From a virus: a stretch of 38,490 nt of DNA. The DNA is taken from positions 1-38,490 of IMG/VR virus record IMGVR_UViG_3300006919_009379, one strand, 5' to 3'. How positions within the stretch are numbered: position 1 is the stretch's first letter; every line of letters starts with the position of its first letter. Shown piece after piece: positions 1 through 7,749 of this stretch. The notes beneath the pieces were generated by a model, which had not been told where the DNA came from, searched no databases, and saw only the letters and a list, made by a program, of their open reading frames with translations. Made by a program: the position numbers and the translations under genes.

Positions 1-101
1 TCGTTTATCCACACACAAGGTCTAACTATACCTTTAGAAGTAATGTAGAGTTGATCTCCATTTGCACATTTTGGATTTATATCAATTTGCCACTGTTTCA
101 T
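1..101 (-). CDS. Partial small protein with SPASM-like Cys pattern (3' end outside window)
   Basis: Reading leftward from an ATG at 101, 33 codons stay open to the window edge. The visible peptide begins MKQWQIDINPKC, continues with an ITSKG stretch and then RPC. The spacing Cys12, then 'Y-I-T-S-K-G-x-V-x-P-C', resembles the core of SPASM-type iron-sulfur domains that follow radical SAM domains, where a Cys sits just after a 'G-x-v-x-P' turn. No radical SAM motif is visible in this piece. The gene diverges from the nitroreductase gene and would share the palindromic promoter at 127-140. No clear ribosome binding site precedes the ATG. The family call is tentative because only about 33 residues are available. 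Confidence 0.45.
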   Translation of the reverse strand, partial: MKQWQIDINPKCANGDQLYITSKGIVRPCVWIN

Positions 102-126
102 TATATAAAAAATTATAAGCTTTTCT

Positions 127-134
127 TATAAATA
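127..134 (+). promoter_or_regulatory. T4-type late promoter TATAAATA, rightward
   Basis: A perfect match to the T4 late promoter octamer, recognised in T4 by the phage sigma gp55. If T4 spacing holds (octamer at -13 to -6), transcription would start near 140. The AAGGAG at 140-145 would lie right at the 5' end, 9 bases before the ATG at 155. This would drive the ten-gene pathway operon late, together with virion genes. Confidence 0.6.
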
Positions 135-140
135 TTTATA
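133..140 (-). promoter_or_regulatory. T4-type late promoter TATAAATA, leftward
   Basis: The opposite-strand half of the perfect palindrome TATAAATATTTATA (127-140). It is positioned to transcribe the partial leftward gene with a leader of about 26 bases. Two octamers share their central bases, so two polymerases could not use both at once. Confidence 0.5.
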
Positions 141-154
141 AGGAGTAATGTGTA

Positions 155-1024
155 ATGGAAGATGATAGACGTACAAGAATAATGAATATGTTTTATGATT
201 GGACTCAAGAGAGAGAAATCATGTACAAAATTCAACAATGCCAAAGAAATTGGGATTACTCTAAGTGGGATTCTTCTGTAGATACTTTTCAAGAAATGAT
301 TAACGAGTTGTTATGGACTGCAGAGCAAGCTCCTTCTAAACAACATGAAGGTAATTATGATTTGTATTACACAGCTGATAGAGATGTTATTCAAGAGATT
401 TCTAGATATACATGGGGCAATACAAACAGAAGAGAACCTCCTTCCAACTGGCGCAACGCTCAATCAAATGCAAGCCTATACATTATATGGGTAGCTAAGT
501 ACCCAGAGACAGAAAGAAATTGCAACGCTGATGGTACTATAAAGAAGAATGGTCACCATGAAAGGTGGCTTAATGGTTATGTTAGTATAGGTATTTCTAT
601 AGGGTTAACTATGAGAGCTGCGGCTAAAATGGGTTTAGCTACAGGTTGTAATAAAAATCATAATGATATTAATGGTAATGATTTTTGGGGCAAACGTTTA
701 GGTATTATGGATGAGATTAAAGCAGGTACTAAAAAAATTACATATGGTTTGGGAGTAGGTTTCCCTCAAGAAGGTAGACCAAGATGGGAACAAGATGAAA
801 CAGAAATTATGATTGGCGCATCTAACGGAAGTAAAATTACTTTAAATGATCAAACTAATCATCCTAGAACAGGTCACCCAATGCGTAAAGCAAAGATAGT
901 TGATATTAGGACTACAGATAAAGCTGTAGACCCGTATGGTGTTACTCACATGATTCCTGATATGTCAAAAGCTGCAGTGAATTCTTTTCAACCCAAAGGT
1001 ATAAAAATTATAGAAATTATATGA
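155..1024 (+). CDS. Nitroreductase-like flavoprotein 1
   Basis: This 289-residue protein has the layout of the FMN-dependent nitroreductase fold. An N-terminal helix leads to 'LLWTAEQAPSK' (residues 52-62), matching the usual 'A-P-S-x-x' FMN-binding start. A long helix with 'GISIGLTMRAAAKMGLATG' (about 149-167) matches the family's dimer and FMN helix. A 'GVGFP' turn (about 208-212) matches the usual 'G-x-P' loop. Such enzymes use NAD(P)H to reduce nitro, quinone, enone or similar groups; the substrate here is unknown. AAGGAG at 140-145 supports the start at 155. It is the first gene of the operon and ends with an overlap into the next gene. Two further nitroreductase-like genes follow downstream. 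Confidence in the fold is good and in activity low. Confidence 0.7.
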   Translation: MEDDRRTRIMNMFYDWTQEREIMYKIQQCQRNWDYSKWDSSVDTFQEMINELLWTAEQAPSKQHEGNYDLYYTADRDVIQEISRYTWGNTNRREPPSNWRNAQSNASLYIIWVAKYPETERNCNADGTIKKNGHHERWLNGYVSIGISIGLTMRAAAKMGLATGCNKNHNDINGNDFWGKRLGIMDEIKAGTKKITYGLGVGFPQEGRPRWEQDETEIMIGASNGSKITLNDQTNHPRTGHPMRKAKIVDIRTTDKAVDPYGVTHMIPDMSKAAVNSFQPKGIKIIEII

Positions 1025-1845
1025 TAAACATTGTGTGTACAAGTAAGCCGTGTGATGGTTTACTTTATTATAGTTATGAATATTGTTGTTATTTAAATTC
1101 TATTGGTGTAATTACTGATTTAATAATTATTACTCATCCAAGATTTTTAAAAGAGGACTATTTTGATGCTATTACAAATAAGTATGGTACAATCGAAAAT
1201 GTTATCTTTAACGACTTTACAAGAACATCTCCCACTTTAGTTTTAGGTCGTAGCATGATTACTCTACCTTACATAGATAGAGAATCATATTCTATGGATC
1301 AGTTACTTACTTTACACCTGCTCTTTAAAAATAAAATTATTGCTGTTTATTCTGAAAATCATACTATAGAATATTTAAACGCTTTAAATTATTTTTACCC
1401 AGAAGAAGTTATAGATTTATGTGACTATGATATTTACCCTCACGGTGAAGGAGCGCATTTTGAAAAAAAGATTTGGTTTGATGTTTTTAAACCTATAGAA
1501 AGAAACGAATCTTTTAAGTACCTTTTTAACGGTACAAATAATAATTATTACAAAGCAGCTAGATCGGTTATTAGCAAATATAAAAATCACGGTATTATGA
1601 TTTATGATATAGGAAGTATAGACACTAGATACAATAATATAATAGTACCTGTAGATAATTTAATGGGCATTTTTGATACTTACGTATACACCAAAAAGAA
1701 AATAGATCCTGCTCCTAGATTAATTCAAGAGTGCAAATACTATAATAAAAAAATAATTTTTGAAAACACTAATATTGGAGCTGAAGTTTATATGAAAAGA
1801 GATCTTTCTAATCCTAATGTGGAGCCTATTTTAAATGCAATATAA
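1021..1845 (+). CDS. Putative GT-B-type glycosyltransferase
   Basis: This 274-residue protein resembles short GT-B glycosyltransferases encoded by marine phages. The best evidence is near the C-terminus: 'YVYTKKKIDPAPRLIQE' (about 221-237) and 'KKIIFEN' match the acceptor-independent nucleotide-sugar half of GT-B enzymes, where a 'D-P-x-P-R-x-x-x-E' helix precedes a 'K-x-x-I-x-E-N' strand. The middle has 'YPHGEGAH' (139-146). No transmembrane segment is visible. The ATG overlaps the previous stop (ATGATAA region at 1021-1024). It lies directly upstream of a sugar aminotransferase, which fits transfer of an amino sugar. Donor and acceptor cannot be read from sequence. Confidence 0.5.
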   Translation: MINIVCTSKPCDGLLYYSYEYCCYLNSIGVITDLIIITHPRFLKEDYFDAITNKYGTIENVIFNDFTRTSPTLVLGRSMITLPYIDRESYSMDQLLTLHLLFKNKIIAVYSENHTIEYLNALNYFYPEEVIDLCDYDIYPHGEGAHFEKKIWFDVFKPIERNESFKYLFNGTNNNYYKAARSVISKYKNHGIMIYDIGSIDTRYNNIIVPVDNLMGIFDTYVYTKKKIDPAPRLIQECKYYNKKIIFENTNIGAEVYMKRDLSNPNVEPILNAI

Positions 1846-2890
1846 TGGATGGGATAGAGAATATTTAGAAAATAAAGAATCTTATTATAAACTATTTGAT
1901 AAGATAATGCAACAAGATAATGAAAAAAATGTAGAGTTTTTAGAAAAGAAAGTAGCATTACTAGCAAATAGAGAATATGGAGTAGCTGTTAATAGTGCTA
2001 CTGATGCTTTATATTTTTCTCTTATGAGCTATAACATTGGCACAGGCGATGAAGTCTTAGTAAGTGACTTTTCTTGGATATCTTCTGCCTCAAGTATAAG
2101 TATGACAGGAGCCTCTCCAGTTTTTTGTGATATAGATCTAGAATCATATCATATTTCTTTTGAAGAAATTAAAAAGAAAACTACTAGTAAAACTAAAGCT
2201 ATTATTTACACACATTTATTTGGTAACATGGTTGATGTTAGTCCCATATTAGACTACTGTAAAGATAATAATATAATTTTTATAGAAGATGCAGCACAAT
2301 CATTAGGTTCTAGTTTGAATGGTATTGTAGCAGGGTCAATAGGTGATGTTAGTTCTTTTAGCTTTAATAATAATAAAGTAATAGCTGGTATATCAGGTGG
2401 TGGTATTGTAGTAACAGATAATAAAGACGTCGCCAGCTACATTAAAAAAATTAGAAGGCATGGTAAAGATAAAGATTTTGAAATGTTAGGTTACAATTCA
2501 AAAATGTTTTACTTTAATGCTGCAGTAATAGATTTTAGATTAGATAAACTTAAAGAGTGGCAATTAAAAAGACAAGATATAGCAAGACGTTATAATGACG
2601 AATTTGTTGATTTACCAATCCATATTCAGATAGCTACTAACGGTTTAAATCATAATTATCACAAATATGTAGTAAGGTTTGAAGATGAAACTTCTAGAAA
2701 TTTAGCTAAAGAAAAACTTAGTGCTAGTGTTCATTACGACAGAACTATATCAGAAAATTCTATGTATAAAGGCGCAGGCTGTGTTAATGCTAAACAAGTT
2801 AGCAGAACAGTATTGTCTCTACCTATTCATCCCTGGCTACAAAAAGAAGAAATAGAAAAAATTATTAACGTTATGTGGTTAGTTTCCTAA
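1835..2890 (+). CDS. DegT/DnrJ/EryC1-type PLP aminotransferase
   Basis: This 351-residue protein is a fold-type I PLP aminotransferase of the DegT/DnrJ/EryC1/StrS family, which converts nucleotide-keto-sugars to amino sugars using glutamate or glutamine. 'AVNSATDALYFSL' near residues 50-62 matches the PLP-phosphate binding turn. 'IEDAAQS' contains Asp152, the residue that contacts the pyridine nitrogen. 'SFNNNK' ends in Lys181, the expected Schiff-base lysine, followed by the typical 'G-x-x-G-G-G-x-V-V-T' segment. Length is slightly short for the family (usually 360-400). The start overlaps the previous gene by 11 bases. It strongly suggests that the operon makes a modified sugar. Confidence 0.85.
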   Translation: MQYNGWDREYLENKESYYKLFDKIMQQDNEKNVEFLEKKVALLANREYGVAVNSATDALYFSLMSYNIGTGDEVLVSDFSWISSASSISMTGASPVFCDIDLESYHISFEEIKKKTTSKTKAIIYTHLFGNMVDVSPILDYCKDNNIIFIEDAAQSLGSSLNGIVAGSIGDVSSFSFNNNKVIAGISGGGIVVTDNKDVASYIKKIRRHGKDKDFEMLGYNSKMFYFNAAVIDFRLDKLKEWQLKRQDIARRYNDEFVDLPIHIQIATNGLNHNYHKYVVRFEDETSRNLAKEKLSASVHYDRTISENSMYKGAGCVNAKQVSRTVLSLPIHPWLQKEEIEKIINVMWLVS

Positions 2891-3579
2891 TGAGTTATAC
2901 TTTTAATCTTTTAGAATCTAGACATCATGTTAAAGATTATACAGATGTTATTCCAGATAAAGTCCTATTAGAAGAAGCTTTATGGTGTGCATGGAAAACA
3001 ACTCCTTCGAAGAACAATGCAATGCCTTGGAAAGTATTTGTATATGGTCCAGATAAAATAGAAGAAAAAATTAAAGTATGGAAAATAGTACATGGCAATC
3101 ATATGAGAAGAGAAGTAAAAGCACTTGAAGAAGGAGAAGCTACAACTACAGAAAAAGGAAGAATAAATCCTTTTTATTCTCATATTAAAGATAACCCATA
3201 TCTTATTTGTGTTCATGCACAACCTAGAAATCCTAACAAATATTATGAACAAAAAGTAAGACTAGGAATGTATTTTGATCAAGCATGGGAAAGTCAAGTA
3301 GATAATTTTATAGATACATCTGCTATAGAAGTTGGTATGTTTATACAAAATTTATCTTCCTATTTACTAGAAAAAAATATAGACGTTTCTTATACATCTT
3401 GTTTTTATAGAGATATTAAAAAATGGCATGAGTATGGTTTAACTTACTCTAACTTTAGACCTATAATACTAATGTCATGTGGATATAAAAAAGTATTTCG
3501 AAATGAGATAATTAAAGAATGGGGTAGTGATAAAGAAGATATTAAGCCTAATTATAAAGATATAGTAGAATGGATTTAA
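2890..3579 (+). CDS. Nitroreductase-like flavoprotein 2
   Basis: I start this gene at the ATG at 2890, which shares one base with the previous TAA (TAATG); a GTG at 2875 is in frame but less likely. The product is 229 residues. 'ESRHHVKDYTD' near the N-terminus matches the nitroreductase 'R-R-S-x-R-x-F' start. 'LWCAWKTTPSKNNAMPWKVF' matches the FMN-binding segment, and 'SAIEVGMFIQNLSSYLLEKNID' matches the long central helix. It shares 'AWKTTPSKN' exactly with the next gene, so the two are paralogues. The usual C-terminal Gly-x-Pro loop is replaced by 'SCGYKK'. The fold call is fair and the substrate unknown. Confidence 0.65.
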   Translation: MSYTFNLLESRHHVKDYTDVIPDKVLLEEALWCAWKTTPSKNNAMPWKVFVYGPDKIEEKIKVWKIVHGNHMRREVKALEEGEATTTEKGRINPFYSHIKDNPYLICVHAQPRNPNKYYEQKVRLGMYFDQAWESQVDNFIDTSAIEVGMFIQNLSSYLLEKNIDVSYTSCFYRDIKKWHEYGLTYSNFRPIILMSCGYKKVFRNEIIKEWGSDKEDIKPNYKDIVEWI

Positions 3580-3580
3580 A

Positions 3581-4252
3581 ATGTTTAATGTAATGGATAA
3601 ATGGAGATATGTACATAAATTTAAATCAGGTAAAAATATTAATTATGAAGACTTAAAAGAAGTGTTGTGGCAAGCTTGGAAAACTACCCCGTCTAAAAAC
3701 AGTTTTATGCCTTACAGTATTCACGTTATAGGTCCTAATCAACCTGAACTTAAACAAATAGTCTATAACACAGCAGCTGAAAAAGAATTTTTATCTAACA
3801 AAAGAAATAGTTTACACGAAAATGAATGGCCAGTAAATGTATGTAAAGAAACGATACTTAATGCTGAGTATGTTATTGTATTTACATCTAGACTAGAAGA
3901 TGAACCTAGCTTATGGCAGTTACATTTACATAGAGGTGGTTGTTACATGGATGCTTGGTCTATATATGAAGACAATATTGAAGATTATTTGTCTACTATC
4001 TACGTTGAAGTAGGTTTATTTGCACGAGCAGTTAATGCATTACTTTTAAATAAAGGTATAGATTCTAATTATATTATCTCTTTTGATAAGAAATCAAAAC
4101 AATGGAACAAATTACCGTTTATTAAAATGGAACCTTGTTTAATAATGCCCGTTGGTGTAGGCGAAGTGTTTCGCAGAGATGAAATGAGTGAGTTGCATTC
4201 AGAATGGGATGTTAAACCCGACTTCGAAAGAATTGTTAATTTTCATGTATAA
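3581..4252 (+). CDS. Nitroreductase-like flavoprotein 3
   Basis: This 223-residue protein is a diverged paralogue of its upstream neighbour. It shares 'LWQAWKTTPSKNSFMPYSIHV', the FMN-site segment, and 'VEVGLFARAVNALLLNKGID', the central helix. 'MPVGVGEVFRRDE' near the C-terminus fits the final strand and loop. It lacks the N-terminal 'RR/RH' segment of its neighbour (here 'KWRYVHKF'), so FMN phosphate contacts may differ. The start lies one base after the preceding stop. Nitroreductases act as homodimers or heterodimers; three adjacent paralogues raise the possibility of a mixed assembly or of inactive partners, which is inference. Confidence 0.6.
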   Translation: MFNVMDKWRYVHKFKSGKNINYEDLKEVLWQAWKTTPSKNSFMPYSIHVIGPNQPELKQIVYNTAAEKEFLSNKRNSLHENEWPVNVCKETILNAEYVIVFTSRLEDEPSLWQLHLHRGGCYMDAWSIYEDNIEDYLSTIYVEVGLFARAVNALLLNKGIDSNYIISFDKKSKQWNKLPFIKMEPCLIMPVGVGEVFRRDEMSELHSEWDVKPDFERIVNFHV

Positions 4253-5060
4253 AAATATTCGCCAATTAAACGAAGAAGGATATTTAGGTATTGATTTTTA
4301 TCTATCAAAATCATGTAACAAGTCTTGTCACTATTGCACTGCATGGACTTTAGATATGCGTAATCTAGACGTTGATATGGACTTTACAAGAAAAACTTTA
4401 GAGTACTTATCACCATACAAAGCTAGAATTCAATTGTTGGGAGGTGAACCAGGTTTAATTAAAAACCTAGATGAAGTTTTAAACGAAATAAAAAAGCATA
4501 AGAATTTAGTACCTTCTGTACTTTCTAATTCCTTTGTAAGAAAAAGATACCCTCACATCTTAGAAGATCCAAGTATTATATATCAAGAACATTTAGTGTT
4601 AGATTTTTATGAAGATAAAATAGAAAAGTTGGGTAACTTTAACTTCTTTGAAGAGAATGAAAATAATAATTATAATGTTATTATTATGACACCAAATTAT
4701 TTTAAGTATAGAATAAATCATGACCTTTCTATTTTAGACCATACTAACACTCAGTTTAAGCAGTTTAATTCAAGAGCGCCTGATTATAATTTTATAGATC
4801 AAGCGCCTGAATTTGATAGAAGAATATGTGCAGCGTTTCCAAAAGTACCTGTAGTAGATTTTGAATTACAAAAAATTAGACATTGTAGTAAAAAAGTTAT
4901 TAATGGTTCGCGACAGTTTGAGGTTACAAAAGAAAATATAGATAAAATGATGAACTTTGAATTGTTTGAGTTTGAAGAATATTGTAAGAAATGTACAGAG
5001 CACATTGAAAAAAGATCTCAAGATCATATACTTAATGTAATGGCAGCGGGTAATGTTTAG
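4245..5060 (+). CDS. Radical SAM protein
   Basis: Reading from the ATG at 4245 gives 271 residues and an 8-base overlap with the previous gene (ATGTATAA), in the style of this operon; an ATG at 4188 is possible but would overlap by 65 bases. 'SKSCNKSCHYCTAW' places Cys24, Cys28 and Cys31 in the radical SAM Cx3Cx2C motif that binds the catalytic 4Fe-4S cluster. 'LLGGEPGL' matches the SAM-binding 'GGE' motif. A C-terminal 'YCKKC' and an earlier 'RHCSKK' could bind an auxiliary cluster, as in SPASM or Twitch domains. Radical SAM enzymes open difficult C-H or C-N bonds; with aminotransferase and nitroreductase neighbours it may tailor a sugar or small molecule. The substrate is unknown. Confidence 0.8.
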   Translation: MYKNIRQLNEEGYLGIDFYLSKSCNKSCHYCTAWTLDMRNLDVDMDFTRKTLEYLSPYKARIQLLGGEPGLIKNLDEVLNEIKKHKNLVPSVLSNSFVRKRYPHILEDPSIIYQEHLVLDFYEDKIEKLGNFNFFEENENNNYNVIIMTPNYFKYRINHDLSILDHTNTQFKQFNSRAPDYNFIDQAPEFDRRICAAFPKVPVVDFELQKIRHCSKKVINGSRQFEVTKENIDKMMNFELFEFEEYCKKCTEHIEKRSQDHILNVMAAGNV

Positions 5061-6429
5061 TGTAGCATTAGGTCCTCATGACCACAATACATATGACGGT
5101 GTCTTTCATAACCAATTAGAAAGACATAATAGAATAAAACATAGCTTTGGTCAGACAAAATACTTTTACGATAAGTATTTTAAGCCAGAAGAACATGATA
5201 TGTTTTTGTTTACTACTACCGTTGGTGGTATTGAACAGTCAAATTTTAATCATAAAGCTCTATCTTTTAAACCTAATCACTTATGGGATTATTGGTTAGA
5301 AGGTAATACATATTATATAGATCACCATCAATCTCATGCAGCTTATGCTTTTTTAAGTTCTGGTTTTTTAGAATCAGATATACTTGCTATTGATGGCAGA
5401 GGGTTGAACTACAATTGTATATTCATTGATAAAGATGGAAAAATTACTGATCTGTCAGATAAAATTAAAATAGGTTTACAATGGAATCATTTTTCTAAAT
5501 TATTAGGTTTTAGTGATCTAGGAGCTGGTAAGCTTATGGGGTTATCAGCTTATGGTGAATATAATATTGCAGTACACCTTGCTTTAGAAAATATGCAATA
5601 CGATTTTATTATGAATTCTAAAAAAGAAGACATAGCTTATACATTACAGCAGCACACTTTAGAACTAATAGAAAGATATGTACACACTTTAAAAACTAGT
5701 GATAATATATGCATAGCTGGTGGTGTTGCTTACAATGGTTATATGAACGAAGAATTTACTAAACTATATAAAAACGTACATGTTCCTCCAGCTGTAGGTG
5801 ATGAAGGACAATCTATTGGTACATATATGCATGCAGATTTTACACTGAATAAAAACATTCACATACCTAACGTTTACAGTGGTAAAGAATATAGTTATGA
5901 AGGTAATAATTTAGATTTATCTTTTATTGCTAAATCTATTTCAAAAGGTAAAATTGTAGGGTGGTTTCAAGGTAAGTCTGAAAGTGGTAACAGAGCTTTA
6001 GGTAATAGAAGCATACTAGCTGATCCAAGAAACTCAAACATTAAAAATATTATTAATAGTACAATTAAGAAAAGAGAAGACTTTAGACCTTTTGCTCCTT
6101 CAGTATTAGAAGAAAATTATAAAGAGTATTTTGATACTAATCAACCTAGCCCTTATATGTCTCGTATTGTACCAGTTAAGTCTAAATTAATTCCAGGTGT
6201 AACCCATATTGATAATACAGCTCGTATTCAAACAGTTACTAAAAATCAAAACGAAAAATATTTTAATTTAATAAAAGAGTTTGCTAAAGTAACAAATATT
6301 CCTATGTTGCTTAATACAAGTTTTAACTGTCAAGAACCTATAGTAGAAACACCAGAAGAAGCAATAAACACTTTTAATAATACAGCTTTAGATATTCTAG
6401 TTATTAATAATAAAATGATAGTAAAATGA
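5053..6429 (+). CDS. NodU/CmcH/TobZ-family carbamoyltransferase
   Basis: This 458-residue protein carries the signature blocks of O-carbamoyltransferases, which transfer a carbamoyl group from carbamoyl phosphate through carbamoyl-adenylate to a hydroxyl. 'HHQSHAAYAF' (91-100) supplies the metal-binding histidines of the Kae1-like domain, followed by 'LAIDGRG', 'GKLMGLSAYG', 'GGVAYNGYMN' (about 223-232) and a 'VGDEGQSIG' block. The C-terminal domain begins near 'GNRALGNRSILADPR' (about 312-326), followed by 'REDFRPFAPSVLEE' and 'LLNTSFN'. It is shorter than TobZ or NodU (about 550-600). Known acceptors include sugars, antibiotics and, in some phages, hydroxymethylated cytosine in DNA. Here a glycan is the simplest acceptor given the neighbours. 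It overlaps the previous gene by 8 bases. Confidence 0.9.
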   Translation: MFSVALGPHDHNTYDGVFHNQLERHNRIKHSFGQTKYFYDKYFKPEEHDMFLFTTTVGGIEQSNFNHKALSFKPNHLWDYWLEGNTYYIDHHQSHAAYAFLSSGFLESDILAIDGRGLNYNCIFIDKDGKITDLSDKIKIGLQWNHFSKLLGFSDLGAGKLMGLSAYGEYNIAVHLALENMQYDFIMNSKKEDIAYTLQQHTLELIERYVHTLKTSDNICIAGGVAYNGYMNEEFTKLYKNVHVPPAVGDEGQSIGTYMHADFTLNKNIHIPNVYSGKEYSYEGNNLDLSFIAKSISKGKIVGWFQGKSESGNRALGNRSILADPRNSNIKNIINSTIKKREDFRPFAPSVLEENYKEYFDTNQPSPYMSRIVPVKSKLIPGVTHIDNTARIQTVTKNQNEKYFNLIKEFAKVTNIPMLLNTSFNCQEPIVETPEEAINTFNNTALDILVINNKMIVK

Positions 6430-7139
6430 TTAACATAGTATGTGTAAAATGGGGTGATAAATTTCACAATGATCATGTTAATAGATTATATGACATGGTT
6501 AAGAAAAATTTTACTTTAAAATACAACTTTATATGTTTTACTGATAACGCTAATGATCTAAACAGAAATATAATTATTGAACCTCTATTAGGAAACGAAT
6601 TAGATAAATGGTGGTGGAAGTTATTTTTATTTAAAAACCCAACTAATATTCCTACAATTTATTTTGATTTAGATGTAGTAATACAAAACAACTTTGATCA
6701 CTTTGTTTTTTATGCTAAGAAAGATATTATTACAACAATAGATTGTATATGGAAGCCTCATAAAAGAAATATGAAACCTGAACCTCCTAATTATGATATG
6801 AGCTTAAATTCTTCTATTATGATATGGAAAGGAGATTTATTTAATGTGTGGTGGCATTTTTATTCCGACAGTAATTATTATATGTTAAAATATAAAGGTA
6901 TAGATTCTTATCTTTACTTTAATCATTATGATAAGATAGATTGGTTACCTTCTAAAGAAGTTTATTCTAGAAAATATGGTATAGATGAATATAATTATTA
7001 CATAGATGGTCAAGATTTTAAAGATTTTTTCTATAGTGACTCTCACACTGTTTGCATTTTTAACGGATGGAACAAACCTACTAAATGGACAGTTTTAGAT
7101 AACAAAGGCTATGAAGGTTATGAAAAGTATTGGGATTAA
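6426..7139 (+). CDS. GT-A glycosyltransferase with DLD motif
   Basis: This 237-residue protein starts 'MINIVCVKWGDKF', a strand-turn common to phage and bacterial GT-A glycosyltransferases. It has 'ICFTDN' (about 36-41) and the nucleotide-sugar and metal-binding DxD motif as 'YFDLDVVI' (DLD at 81-83), preceded by 'WWWKLFLF'. 'SLNSSIMIWKGD' further on matches the acceptor-side strand. No signal peptide or membrane helix is visible, so it should act in the cytoplasm. Start and previous stop overlap as ATGA. It is one of two DxD glycosyltransferases in the operon; they are only distantly alike, suggesting successive sugar additions or different acceptors. Confidence 0.75.
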   Translation: MINIVCVKWGDKFHNDHVNRLYDMVKKNFTLKYNFICFTDNANDLNRNIIIEPLLGNELDKWWWKLFLFKNPTNIPTIYFDLDVVIQNNFDHFVFYAKKDIITTIDCIWKPHKRNMKPEPPNYDMSLNSSIMIWKGDLFNVWWHFYSDSNYYMLKYKGIDSYLYFNHYDKIDWLPSKEVYSRKYGIDEYNYYIDGQDFKDFFYSDSHTVCIFNGWNKPTKWTVLDNKGYEGYEKYWD

Positions 7140-7749
7140 AGTCTTCCGTAATATGTTGGAAGAAGGTAGAAATAATTACGATTTATTAGATTCACTTAGC
7201 CCTAACCAATTTAATGCTAAGCTTGCTTTAGTTGACAATATAAAAAAACTTAATATACTAACTAAAGAATCTAAGATTGTTATTTTTGGCTCTTGGTATG
7301 GTAGTATACTAGTTCCGGCTTTTTATAAAGACGTTAAAAAAATTATTTTAGTTGATATGGATAGTAAAGTTATTGATATAGCTAAGAATAGATTATTTAA
7401 CCATCTAACTAATATAGAGTACTTTGTATCAGATATATTTGAAGGGTTTAAAGATCAATACTTAGACACAGATCTTTTTATAAACACTTCATGTGAGCAT
7501 ATGCTTCCTATGAAAGAATGGGGCCCTTGGCCAAAATATGCTAACCCTTGGTGGGGTAGAGTTTCACCTAGTTACTTTGCTTTTCAATCAAACGATATGT
7601 TTGATATACCCACTCATATCAATTGTGTACATACTATAGAACAGTTTAAAAGCCAACTACCTTTAAATGCTTCTGTAATTCATGAAGAAGAAATAGAAGA
7701 TACTAGAGGGGTTAGATTTACACTTATAGGTAAGTTATGCGAAGAGTAA
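7111..7749 (+). CDS. Class I SAM-dependent methyltransferase-like protein
   Basis: This 212-residue protein has a Rossmann-type methyltransferase core. 'KIVIFGSWYGS' (55-65) is the glycine-containing SAM loop, 'IILVDMDSKVIDIAK' (78-92) gives the acidic residue (Asp82) expected to bind the SAM ribose, and 'NTSCEHM' lies after the fourth strand. The SAM loop 'G-S-W-Y-G' differs from the standard 'G-x-G-x-G'. The ATG at 7111 overlaps the preceding gene by 29 bases; in-frame ATGs at 7120 and 7153 are alternatives, and none has a strong ribosome binding site. In context it may methylate a sugar hydroxyl or amino group. The target is unknown. Confidence 0.6.
   Translation: MKVMKSIGIKVFRNMLEEGRNNYDLLDSLSPNQFNAKLALVDNIKKLNILTKESKIVIFGSWYGSILVPAFYKDVKKIILVDMDSKVIDIAKNRLFNHLTNIEYFVSDIFEGFKDQYLDTDLFINTSCEHMLPMKEWGPWPKYANPWWGRVSPSYFAFQSNDMFDIPTHINCVHTIEQFKSQLPLNASVIHEEEIEDTRGVRFTLIGKLCEE

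Noticed and set aside
2875-2889. GTG start at 2875 for the second nitroreductase-like gene
   Set aside because: The ATG at 2890 forms a TAATG junction with the previous stop and gives a normal family N-terminus.
2980-3252. Leftward open frame of 90 codons inside the second nitroreductase-like gene
   Set aside because: It lies fully within a well-supported gene, is rich in Phe, Cys and Ser as expected for an antisense shadow of AT-rich DNA, and has no ribosome site.
4188-4244. Extended start for the radical SAM gene at 4188
   Set aside because: It would overlap the previous gene by 65 bases and adds residues without family similarity; the ATG at 4245 gives the 8-base overlap typical of this operon.
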